A DNA stretch of 64,000 nucleotides from Ditylenchus dipsaci. Its lineage: Eukaryota; Nematoda; Chromadorea; Rhabditida; Anguinidae. The notes below the pieces were generated by a model that saw only the letters and a program-made list of their open reading frames with translations, was not told the origin of the DNA and ran no database searches. Location: positions 558,001 through 622,000 of the forward strand of contig SADC01001182.1 of NCBI GenBank assembly GCA_004194705.1, in the 5' to 3' direction. Made by a program: the position numbers and the translations under genes. Positions 12,232-23,300 of the stretch are shown here, piece by piece. Every line of letters starts with the position of its first letter. Position 1 is the stretch's first letter.

Positions 12232-13690
12232 CAGGGCTCGCCAAATTTTTGTCCGATTTTATTTCGGCCATATCTTTTTGATTTTATTGTGTCTCGACGA
12301 GATCTCTTTTTTATTCGATAGCCAAGACTCTAGGCAGCAGAACGACGCATCATTCGTCACTTTTCATTCATATTTTCATTTTTTGTGGACTTGTTAAACT
12401 TTTGATTGATTTCAGCGCAAAATGGAATGCTCGTTCGAGCAAAAAGTGTGGACAGTCATCTGGTACGGAATGCATGGATCTCCGAAGCAAGTGCAAGTCG
12501 AGTATCGCAGAAAGTACGGAAGAAACGCAAGAGCGCCAGAATGAAGGCTAATAAAGAAATGGTGGCGAAAGATCTTCGAAACAGGAAGCGTCAACAGAAG
12601 AAAGAAGACAAAGACAAGGTGATGAAATGATGACCAAGTTACCAGAAAACGTTCATCTTACTCCTGGAAAAGCGCCGAAGAAAGAAGGAATGCTATCGCC
12701 GACAACAATCCGAAGGATTCTCAAGGACAGGAAGTTTCATCCCTTCAAGATGATGCTCAGACAAGAAATCAAGCCGAATGTCCAACAGAAGAGAATCGAC
12801 TTTGCCAACGCTCAGCTAGCTCTCGTGGAACAGGATAACGAATTCTTTGACAACCTAGTGTTCTCAGACGAATCGCATTTTCATCTTCATGTATCGGTGA
12901 ACCATCACAACTTCCGCTACTGGTCAGATCAGAATCCGCATTGGTACCAAGAAACTCCACTGCATTCTCGTCGTGTTAGAGTGTGGGCAGCTATCGGTGC
13001 AAGAGGAACAGTCGGGCCAATCTTCATCGAAGAAAATGTCAAGCACGAGAATTATCTGAATCTTCTTCGCCGTCAATTCCTTAAGTCAATTCCAACAGCG
13101 GCCGGACAATGCATCAGCTCAAATGGTCTTTATGCAAGATGGGGCTGCTCCTCATTATCATTTGGATGTCTCCCGTTGGCTCAACAGGAACTTTCGCAAT
13201 CGTTGGGTGGGAAGAAGCTCAGTCAACCGTCCTGCTCCATACGCTCGGCCGCCGTATTCGCCTGACCTAACGCCCGTATTCGCCTGACCTAAATCTTTCT
13301 GTGGAGATGGATCAAGGATTAAGTCTATCGCACTCAGCCTGCCGGTCTTGAAGAACTGAAGAGAAGAATCGTCCGAGCATTCCAAGAAATTCCTCCTGAT
13401 ATGGCACAGCGAGCAATGAACAGCTATGGCCGTCGACTTCAACGATGTATCGAATTGCAAGGAAGAAGCGTGCAACAAGCATTCGGAAACATTGAATGAA
13501 ATTTCTTAGTTTTTGTTGTTCGCATTGTTCATTGTTTTTTTGATGTTGGAAAAAAGTTTTGTTATTAATGTCTTATACTATTATGTTACCTGGAGTCTTG
13601 GCTATCGAATAAAAAAACGATCTCGTCAAGACACAATATAATCAAAAAGATATGGCCGAAATAAAATCGGACAAAATTTGGCGAACCCTG
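12232..13690 (+). mobile_element. Mariner-type transposon, DD41D group
   Basis: The 1459-bp element has TIRs starting CAGGGCTCGCCAAATTTTTG on the left and CAGGGTTCGCCAAATTTTGT (complemented) on the right. They are nearly identical over about 85 bp and are flanked by TA. It encodes a disrupted transposase on +. The long well-matched TIRs suggest moderate age. Confidence 0.93.
12421..13499 (+). pseudogene. Mariner DD41D transposase, disrupted
   Basis: Reading starts at ATG 12421 with MECSFEQKVWTVIWYG, a helix-turn-helix N terminus. It hits a stop near 12542, shifts frame, and resumes through MLSPTTIRRILKDRKF. The first catalytic Asp is in FSDESHF (near 12866). After another frameshift near 13106 the second Asp is in MQDGAAPHY, and the third in SPDLTP. 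I count 41 residues between the second and third Asp, the spacing of the DD41D (rosa-like) group. A 22-bp direct duplication around 13249-13292 adds a stop right after the third Asp. The C terminus continues to a TGA at 13497-13499. Not functional. Confidence 0.9.
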
Positions 13691-13779
13691 TAAATGAAAA
13701 ATAATTCCGAGAACTCATGTAAGCAAGTAGCAAGTAGTGAGCAACTTAAAGCAGCTTAAAACCTTGAACCTTACGATTA

Positions 13780-13925
13780 CAGTCAAACCTCGGTTATCCA
13801 GCACCCCTGAGGACAAGAGTGTCAGTTAACAGAGAATGAACCAGTCTCAGCCAAATGAAGTATAGTTAAGATGCCGTATAACCGAGGGTGCCGGATAACT
13901 AGAATGTCGAATAAGAGAGTTTTCA
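13780..13925. mobile_element. Pogo-like MITE, one end degraded
   Basis: CAGTCAAACCTCGGTTATCC follows TA, and the inner phrases GTTAACAGAG and CCGGATAACTAGAATG carry a word on both strands. The right tip has decayed. Confidence 0.6.
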
Positions 13926-14236
13926 ATGCACAATTAATCCGTCAACCACATATACTTCTGAACTGCTAAAAATGATAAGACACAAAAAATATTTTCTCAT
14001 TTGCTACTTTTTTTTTACTTTTTTTACTCATTTGCTACGTGCTCACAATACATCCGCATCTGCGTACGCATTTGCGTATGCGGATGCGGACGTGTTGTGA
14101 GCGCACCCTAACTCAACTAAGGAGCGTAGTTTTTTACACCATACCATTTCTTTTAAATATTTCCGTGTATTTTCAGTTTTGATCTCTTAAATCGGCTGCT
14201 AGAATTAAATTTTTTTTGTCTGTATTAGAGTTTGCG

Positions 14237-14323
14237 ATGGAAGGATTGTCCACTATTTTGTCGACTGTGCTGCCGAGCACAACAACCATGGCTATTTCTA
14301 GTAATGGAATGCAACATTATCAG
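14237..14323 (+). CDS. PiT exon 1 (N terminus)
   Basis: Twenty-nine codons, [19 protein letters not shown] at the start, ending at CAG before GTACAG. Phase 0. The N terminus is short and not conserved, so the exact start rests on the first in-frame ATG and on phase. Confidence 0.8.
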
Positions 14324-17300
14324 GTACAGGTTCCCTAAACCATTTTCGGCAACAGTATAGAATTCCCCCAGCCAGCGCAAAATTTACTTTTCCTCAGGGG
14401 AAAGGACTCGTAAATTCTTGCTTCTCATGGTCTGAATGGGCTCGGAAACACTTTTGTTTCTGAGAAATTGAAAAAAAATTGGTTTGCCTTGGTCCCCAAG
14501 GTACAATTTTTTGAAAAATTAAAAAAATATTTTTGAAATTCGCGCCAAAACACTTTTAAAGGAATTAGGGCTCACGGCTTTTCAAAACGCCCGAAAGTGT
14601 TTCATTTAGCTTTTTAGACGTGTCTGCATGGCGCAGTGGGTAAAGCTCTTCGTCACACCATTTACATAGCAAAGTAGGCTATTTTCTTCGGGGTCACGAG
14701 TTCGATCCCACCCTCTGGTACATCCGATTTTTCACAAAAAAAATTTTCCAATTTTTTATTCACCCACTCGACTTAATATCGAAAAGTATACATAGGTCAT
14801 AGAGATCAGATTTTCAGCTTTTCTTATAAAATTTTGAGTACAGGCCTGATGAAAGTCCAAAATTCACGTCAAATACAAGGCAAAAGTTGAAACGCAACTT
14901 CTTTTTATATAAGGTTTGCGAGGTTTGTATTTCAGAGGGTGAGTTATACACCAAAAGAAAGCTATGAATCTCCCCTTGCAGAAAATACAGATCGAATTTT
15001 CAAAATACAGATTTTATAAAACTAGAAGCCATTTCAAGTCTAAAATACGTTTTTCTAGTCAAATTTGAGGAGTTTTTTTAATTTCCCGCGAAATTCGCTT
15101 GAAAAGCTAAATGACACACTTTCGGGCGTTTTAAAAAGCCGTGGGGCTGTATTGAGAGGGAAGGGAATAAAATGGACCACTTTCATGGCAGAAACTTTAA
15201 AAGTGAATTCTGGACTATTTCGGATGTCTGGATATGGGCCTTCGCAAAAATAGACTCTTTATGCATTTTATGATCAAGAGAACTTCTTGGAATCAGTGTT
15301 GGGAACTCGTACTTTGCTCGTACCTTGCTCGTACTTGATATTTTGTATTTTATGTTTGCAATTTTTTCTTTTATCTGAATTTTTTTTTAAAAGGCGGCTT
15401 CAGGACATTCACAGCTACCATTTTACAAAAAAAATAAACTGGTTTCAAGATTAAAAAAAGTAAAATATCATCATTTTAAATGCAAGTACGAGTACTCGTA
15501 CTTGTACTCGTATTTGTGCTCGTACTTGCCTTTTAAATGCTGATATTTTACGTTTTTTAATCTTGAAACCAGTTTATTTTTTGTGAAATGGTAGCTGTGA
15601 ATGTCCTGAAGCCGCCTATCAAAAAAAATTCAGATAAAAGAAAAAATTTTAAACAAAAATACAAAATATCAAGTACGAGCAAAGTACGAGTTCCCAACAC
15701 AGCTTGGAATCATGTCCAACTCTCAAGCCCCCTGCGCCCCTTTCCGGGCACACACACATACCTTAGACAAAAATCACTCGGAAGCAACTCTGGATGGAAG
15801 TAAGAGTTTACGAATGCTTCCCCTTAAGGAAAAGTGACTTTTGCGCTGGCTGGGGGGAATTCTATACCATAGCCCCATTTTCTGAAGATATCTCATACCT
15901 TCTGCCCAATTTTCAGACTACTTACTTATGGGCGCTAATCACTGGATTTGTGCTGGCCTTCACCTTAGGCTTTGGTATGGGCGCCAATGATGTGGCCAAC
16001 GCTTTCGGCACTTCAGTTGGCTCCAAAGTACTCAGCTTGAGAATGGCTTATGTGCTAGCCACCATTTTTGAGACTTTGGGGGCTGTGTTTGTGGGTGAGA
16101 ATTCGGAATGAGGCCGTTTTTAGTTCAATTCTATTCTAATTGTAGGCTATGGAGTGGCTGATACCATGCGAAAACAAGTGATAGACACGGAGATATACAG
16201 CAAAGCTCCAGCTGAATTATTGTTAGGCCAAGTGGCTATTTTGGGAGGTCTGTCTTACCGTTAAATACCGTTGAGAAAAACTTATTGGTTCGTTAAAGGA
16301 CCTTGGATTTTCAAAGCAGCGGCATGTGCGAATTTTGAATTGTCGCTGCGTTCAAAAACAATGGTCCTTTAAGTGTAATGGTGAAAGAGTGGAAAAATTG
16401 CTCTCCAGAGTTGGACTCTTACAAGGCTTCCTCCGAGGTGTGATTACGAGGACCATATTGCGGGCATTTAGCACTCATGACTTCATATAGTTCATACGAA
16501 AATTTTTTAAGAACAGTGAAACCAAGTCACATAACAGTGTTTTACATGACCTAATCTCTGTGAAACTCTGTTACTTGACCTGATTTTGCTTTTTCTGATT
16601 TTTTCATATAATTTTAAAGATTTTTTACTACCAAAATGTTCGCTAGATTCTAGCGGTCATTTTGAGTACTAAGTGCACATAAACAAAAATACACAAAAAT
16701 AAAATCCAACGCTTTTCCACCATTTGAGGGTATCCACATACCTATTTCTGGTGGTTTGCCTTGGGGGACCAAGGCAAAAAGTCAAAAAAATATCTTAGCA
16801 CGTAACAAAAGTCTAAGAAGTGTGTAAAATTTGAATCGCCTTTTGATCACACCTCTAAATATCAAACCACCCATTGTGTATTCACCAAATATGATCAGCA
16901 TGAAATTCTTAGTTTAGTCTGTGGCCATCCAAGTAAAAATTTAGCTAAAAATTGTCGCGAATAAATAATTGTCCTCTATTTACAATTTTTTAAATACCGA
17001 AATATTTAGGCGGCAGCGCCTGGCTGTTTCTAGCAACCGTTCTCAAAGCTCCCGTTTCTACCACACACAGTATTGTGGGTGCCACTCTAGGCTTCAGTAT
17101 TATGATGAAGGGATTCCAAGGTATCCAATGGTCAAAAGTTATAGAGATTGGTAATTTCGGATTTAATGGTATATATAGGAGTAGGAAAGGCTTCATTTAC
17201 AGCTTTTTCGTGGGTTGTGTCACCATTAATGTCGGGCATAATTTCTGTCACCCTCTACATGATTGTTGACTTTGTGGTGTTGCGGAGGGTACAATTTTCC

Positions 17301-20300
17301 TCACTATTTTCATGTACTTAGCGAAAAAAAAAATTTCAGAGAAACCCAGTGAAATGTGGACTAAATGCCCTCCCTGTGTTCTACTTTTTCTGCATTGCCT
17401 TCAATGTCTTTGCTGTTTCATGCAAAGGCTCTAAACGTATTTTTTTATTTATGGGTGAAATTTGCATATAGTTCAATAATTTCGGTAAATTTCAATATTT
17501 CTATTTTTTAGACTGACATTTTTTAGTCGGCTGAGTTACTGAATCGGCGAAATATCGAAAATTTGAATTCTCGTTTTTTGCCTGTTGTCTAAAAGATTAA
17601 AATTTTGACGCTACTTGCATATACACCCCCCCCCCCAATCAACTTTTTTAAAAGTGTTTTAAAACACCCTATATCGACTCAAAATCGCATCAGGAGCTCA
17701 AAAAAGACATTAGCCTTGAGTTCTGGTCAATAAAAAATTGAGTTTTGGACACTTTTAAATTTTGACTTTTTACCTGTTTTATCATGTTTTATTCACTGGA
17801 GCTGGGCAAAAATAGTCTCTAAATGCATTTTTGATAAAGAGTCTTGCTCGGAATTATGTCTAAGGTAAGTGAGTGAGCGCATCTCTAACCAACCAAGCCC
17901 CCTGCGCCCCCTTCGGGAGCGCAAGGGGCTTGAGGGCTTGGAGTTGAGATGCGCACACCCACATACCTCAGACACAAATCACTCGAAAGTGACTCTGGAT
18001 GCATAAAAAATGTATGCATACCAGAGTTTATTTATGCGGTAGGCCCCAGTCAACAAAACTATGTTCAACATCTTTTTTTTGTTCAAAATTGGCCCCTTTT
18101 TGGTCCATTTCCACACTAATACGGCCAAAATGGGTGATTTCGGGTGGTCCCAAAACTCAATTTTTATTGACCAGAACTAAAAAAAATGTCTTTTTGAGCT
18201 TGTGAGGCGATTTTAGGTCGATATAGGGTGTTTGGAAACATTTAAAAAAAAGTTGATTTGGGGGGGTGGTATATGCAAGTAGCGCCACAATTTTGAATTG
18301 CCGTCATCGTTATAAAGAGTATATATGTTGCTAACTTGCGATAATGCAAAAATTTTTGTTTTGGCGGGAATTTGAAAATTTTGAATTTATTTTGGGTTGT
18401 AAAACGAGTATATGCTCGAGCACATTGGTGAATATGCTCGGCCTATTAAAATCGAGCATATTCGTTTTAAAGATTTTCTCGTATTTAGAAAAGTTTTACA
18501 TGGTCAAATCGGTATATTTTTTGAAATTCATACTTGAAATTGTATTAGCACGAAAAAAACTGTTCTTAGTAAGAAAAACAGCGATTTTTTGTTTTCAAGA
18601 AGTCAAACCTCGATATAGGGTTCGGTTTAAGTGTACAGTTAACTGTACAGTCAACTTTACAGCTACATTTAACGGTCATTTGATATGAGTTGATTGATAT
18701 ATCCGATGCAAATTTTACCTTAGTCCCCCTTTTTGATTTTTTTTGTGAAAAATGCTTTGGCCCCCCTTCTTTTATCCTAATGTGATTATTAATGTCGTCT
18801 CAATCGCCATGATCACATTAAATAAACAAGCGAACCAAGGCAAAATACGGAGAAAAGCAGCGGGGTACAAGTCGAAATTTGCGCCGGATTTGACATTAGA
18901 GCCGTAAACGGTATAATAGCAGACTCCTCTTTTCCATTAGTCGAACCTCGATATTGAGGCCTATTTTAACTGTACAGTTAACTACAGTCAACTGTACAGC
19001 CACAGTTGATGGTCATCTGGTATAAGCAATTTGCTCAAATATGCTCGAAAAATATAAAAATACTCGAGCATATGCTCTAAATCAAACTGCTCAAGCAGTT
19101 TGAAAACCCTAAATTTTTCGGATCATTTCGGATAATTATCAAAAAAAGCCCATATTTCAGTGATTGGCCTCGAAGACATTCCGCTATGGTTGGCTATTGT
19201 GCTCAGTCTCGGGCTTGGTTTCTGTGCCTCCTTGCTTGTCCAGTTTGTTCTCCGGCCGAGACTGGTTTCTTGGATCAATAGTCAGACCAGTATCTAACTT
19301 TTTGAAAGAAAAATATTTTTTTTGTTTTCAGAAGGTGATGACATCAACGGTACGAAACTTTCCTCCATTGCTTCAGGTATTTTTTCCACCAACTGTATTT
19401 CTAATTTTATAAATATTTTTTGCAGACGGTGTAACGGATGGTACTCCTAAAATCAGTGCTATCTCTTCTCCTGCCAATGGCCTCAATGCCATGACGCCTC
19501 CTGCTGCTGTGAAATATCCAGGTTCTAATGCCAGTCATGATAGAAGTCAGAAGTTCCATGCATGTAAAATTTTTACAATTAACTTTGCTGAATCGTTGGT
19601 ATATTTTGAGATGATTTTTAGCACCCAAAGGCTTGATTAAGTGGTTCTTCCCAAGCAAAAACCGCCAAGAAGATGCTAAAACACTGAAGTTGTTCAGCTC
19701 TATTCAAGTGTTCACTGCCTGTTTTGCTGGCTTTGCCCACGGTTCCAATGATGTTAGGTAATAATTTTGGCTATATATGACTTCGGCCAACCGTATGTAA
19801 ATATAGTGTGCACACTACTGTGCGGAATCAATCTTACTTGTTTTAGCAACGCCATAGCCCCTCTAGCCGCTCTTCTCTCCATCTACACTGCTATGAGTGT
19901 TGAGCAAAAAGAGCAAACACCGATATATGTTCTGCTATACGGTGTCCTTGCTATATGTGCTGGCTTATGGATATTGGGACACCGGGTGATGAAAACTGTA
20001 GGACAACGCATGTCGGAAATCAATCCTGCTAGGTACCTTGAATATTTTATAATTTTGTTTAAAATAACCCCTTCAGTGGATTTACAATCGAATTTGGAGC
20101 GGCCGTTACGGCACTAGTGGCTAGCAAGATAGGCATACCCATTTCGACAACACACTGTCTGGTGAGTATCTTCGGAAAGTTGGGAGCTTTAGAGCAAAAA
20201 CATTTTGCCATGTTTTTGCTGTAAGAAGATTGCTCAGGTGTCCTCCAAAGAATATGTATTGAAAATTAGAGGTGGTTAGCCTCGATGGCTCGCTGGTAAA

Positions 20301-23300
20301 ACAGCGAAGCCGCGGAAAGAAATTCGTAGGTTGGTTCTAGTGCAGAATCGATTGCCGAAATATGCCTTGGTCCCCCCTGTTGATTTTTTTAGAATTTTTC
20401 CTTGGTTCCCCTGTTGATTTTATTTTACAGAAGCAAGATGAAATCGAATTCTTTCTTGGTTGATCAGACGTCTTTGAAGAAAACGTTCGACTTCAATACA
20501 TTAGCTCTCCGCGATCTGTTTCTTATGTCAAATATGAAGTTATCTCAGCGCTTGTTGGCCTCAATCTATTAAAGAATAGTGCTGATTGCGACAAATGTCA
20601 GAATCAAATGCGAAGTAAGTCTTTTTCGTAAGTATTTTTGTTATAGATTGTCATTTTTAGTTACTGCTTCAATGATAAAGCTATTGGTGGACCATCCAGC
20701 ATCGTAGAAATTGATGAGACCTGCTTCGCGAAACGCAAGTACAACCGCGGCAGAAAAGGCGAAGCTATCAGCAATGGATTTTCGGAGGGATTCAGCGTGA
20801 ACAAGGAGGAAGAGCTTTTGCATTTCGTGTTCAAGATCGAAAGAAGTCTACTTTGCTCAAGATAATCAGGAAGAAAATTAAGAATGGAACTACAATACTG
20901 TCTGATGAATGGCCTGCCTACAAAAAACTTGGAAAGTAATTAGGCAAGCCTATCGGTTATAAACACTTTACTATATGCCATAAGAATAGATTTGCCAGGT
21001 AATTCATATAAATGTAAACGATTACTTTTTTTTCGCATTTTTAGGACTGTGACAGGTGAGAACACCAATTCGCTCCGTGTCCATACGAACAGAATCGAAG
21101 GATTCTGGAATCATGTAAAGCACAAAATCAAACGCTTGCGAGGTACTTCTGAAGGATTGAAATCGTCTTATGTCGCTGAGGCCGTCTTTCGTCAAAATTG
21201 CAAAGCAGAAGGAAAGAATGTGCTTGAGTTTTTCTTCGAACGTGTGTCTATGATACATCGTATCGACAATTATGATTAATATGTGTTGAATCTATAAATT
21301 GTCAGATCTGTGTAATTTAATAAAATATGCTCTTAAAAATAAAAGATTGAACTTTTAAAAATTCTCAAAAAAATCAACAGGGGGAACCGAGGCAAAATTC
21401 TAAAAAAATCAACAGGGGGAATAAGGCATATTTCGGCAACCGATTCTGCACTAGAACCGGTTGAAATTTCACTGGTGAAGACATAACGCAATTGTTAGTT
21501 GCTTTTTTTCGATTTTTTGAACTTTTGTGGTAAAATTTTCATTTTTAGTCAAACCTTTTTATTCGGAGGTACCACCTTACGCAAAATTTCTTTAGGAGTC
21601 GGATTCACTATTCGCTTTTTTATATCTTAGTTTTGTAAAAAAATTTGATCACTAACATATAACCAGTAGCTAGATCACCGTATTTTCTCTATTAAACGCC
21701 CTGGGGCATTTATTGTTCGAGACTTGTTCAGTCCTAACGGAAAGGAAGGAGAAAGATTGAACCCAGCAAGAGAGAGAGAAGCTACACCTATTCTTATATA
21801 CTGTGTACAATGATAAATCGTCGTGAGACAATAGACGATTTATATGAAAACACAACACCTTCCCCTTTAGATAGAGCGGGGAAGGGCACAGGAGATTTTA
21901 TTGACACGGCGGTCCTTTCTTGTAGCACTTCTTACCATCCAGCTGCAGCAGTGTTCTTGGCGTTATTCTTCTGGAAGATCGGCGCAGCGAGGGAAGAGGA
22001 GATGGCACCACCGGCATTTAAACAGGAGACTGAGCGGCTGGCGACAGAAGGGAAGACTCGGCCACAGACAGCTGATCAGGAGAGCGGACTGGAGACTGTT
22101 CTTCGATTCCATTCCATCACTGTTATTGAGAAAGAGAGGCGGCCACTTGAGCTTTCACAGTTGGCATGTTGAAGCATTCCAATAGAATATCGGCTGGCAA
22201 TTCTTCTTTCTCTGCTAGACAACTAGACCGTAGATGATTGATGTGGAAGTCACGAATTCTTCCAGATGGCATTCGCACCGAATAGACCACACCTCGGCAA
22301 TTGATGATCGTTCCCTTCACCCATTGACGGCTGACCACAAAATAGCAAAGGACTGACTCACCCAAATTGAACTGACTATTCTTGGCTCCATCGCGGCAAT
22401 TGAATTGCTGTTCCATTTAATCATTTTAGACGGAGTGTTAAGCAGCATTTGGCAGTAGGAGGTCCAGCGTTGCACGCAATTTTAGGCCAAGGAAAGCTTC
22501 GGCAGAAGTCAAACAATTTGGAGCTGATGCGCAAGGAGTCGTAAGATAGCTGAGCAGGAAAAATTCAATTGCTTCTAGCAGGTTCCTCCCTTTTTTCAGT
22601 TTGAAGAGCGCATTCTTGAAAGTAGCCACAAATCCTTTTGCTTGGCCATTGGACTGAGGATGATAAGCAGGGGAAAAAGGGTGTTCCACTCCTTTTGACT
22701 TGCAGAATTGGCGGTAGAGATTGCTGCTGAATTGTGTTCCATTGTCACTGACGATAGTTTCCGGCAGACCATGACAAGCGAACAAGCTCTTGAGTTTGCT
22801 GATTACTGCTTGTGAGGAAGTTGTCGGCATATGAAAAACTTCTGGATATTTGGAGAAGCTGTCCACCACAATAAAGAACAACTAACTGTTGATTGGCTTA
22901 ACCTTGCCATGCTTTGTTGATTGAGGCCACGAATGCAGCAGATTCTTGTTTGGCAGCTTGGCAGAGAAAGCACAAGGAGAGCACGTCTTGACAATTTTTT
23001 CAATTTGAGCTTCCATTTAAGGCCAGTAGCAGTAGAAGGGAGCCAATCGCTTCATTCGACGAATTCCAGGATGTCCTTGATGAAGGAGATTGAGAACATA
23101 GTGCTGATTTCTTTTTGGAACCACCACCCGTTTTTGAACATAAGCACATTGCTGACAGTAGACAAGAAGGCACGCTGCTGAGAGAATGACACTACTTCTT
23201 CTAGTGTTGCAGGAGAACTGACGAGAGCCTTTTGCAACACAGAGAACATCGGCTTGGCCAAATTCGGTAGTTCGCTGTTATTCAATTTTGAAGTCATAGG

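Larger units (their letters stand above)
11441..14107. mobile_element. Element with CATCCGCATGCGGATG words, split by mariner
   Basis: Left end GCGCTTACAACACGTCCGC and right end complement GCGCTCACAACACGTCCGC face each other. The first about 140 bp and last about 70 bp are written in the self-complementary word CATCCGCATGCGGATG and variants. Between them lie a full-length mariner (12232-13690) and a partial pogo-like MITE. CTAAC occurs next to both ends, but no full target duplication is certain. Confidence 0.65.

Noticed and set aside
14621..14722. Working tRNA gene suggested by A and B boxes
   Set aside because: Box spacing is too long, the T-arm and acceptor do not pair, and the segment lies inside an inverted-repeat element; a tRNA-derived repeat fits better.
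20268..20345. tRNA-like segment left of the Merlin element (TGGCTCGCTGG as A box)
   Set aside because: The B-box position reads GGTTCTAGTGC and belongs to the Merlin tip, so no tRNA can be supported.
20333..21458. A clear 8-9-bp target duplication for the Merlin element
   Set aside because: Only GGTT adjoins both ends; no 8-9-bp direct repeat could be aligned, so none is claimed.
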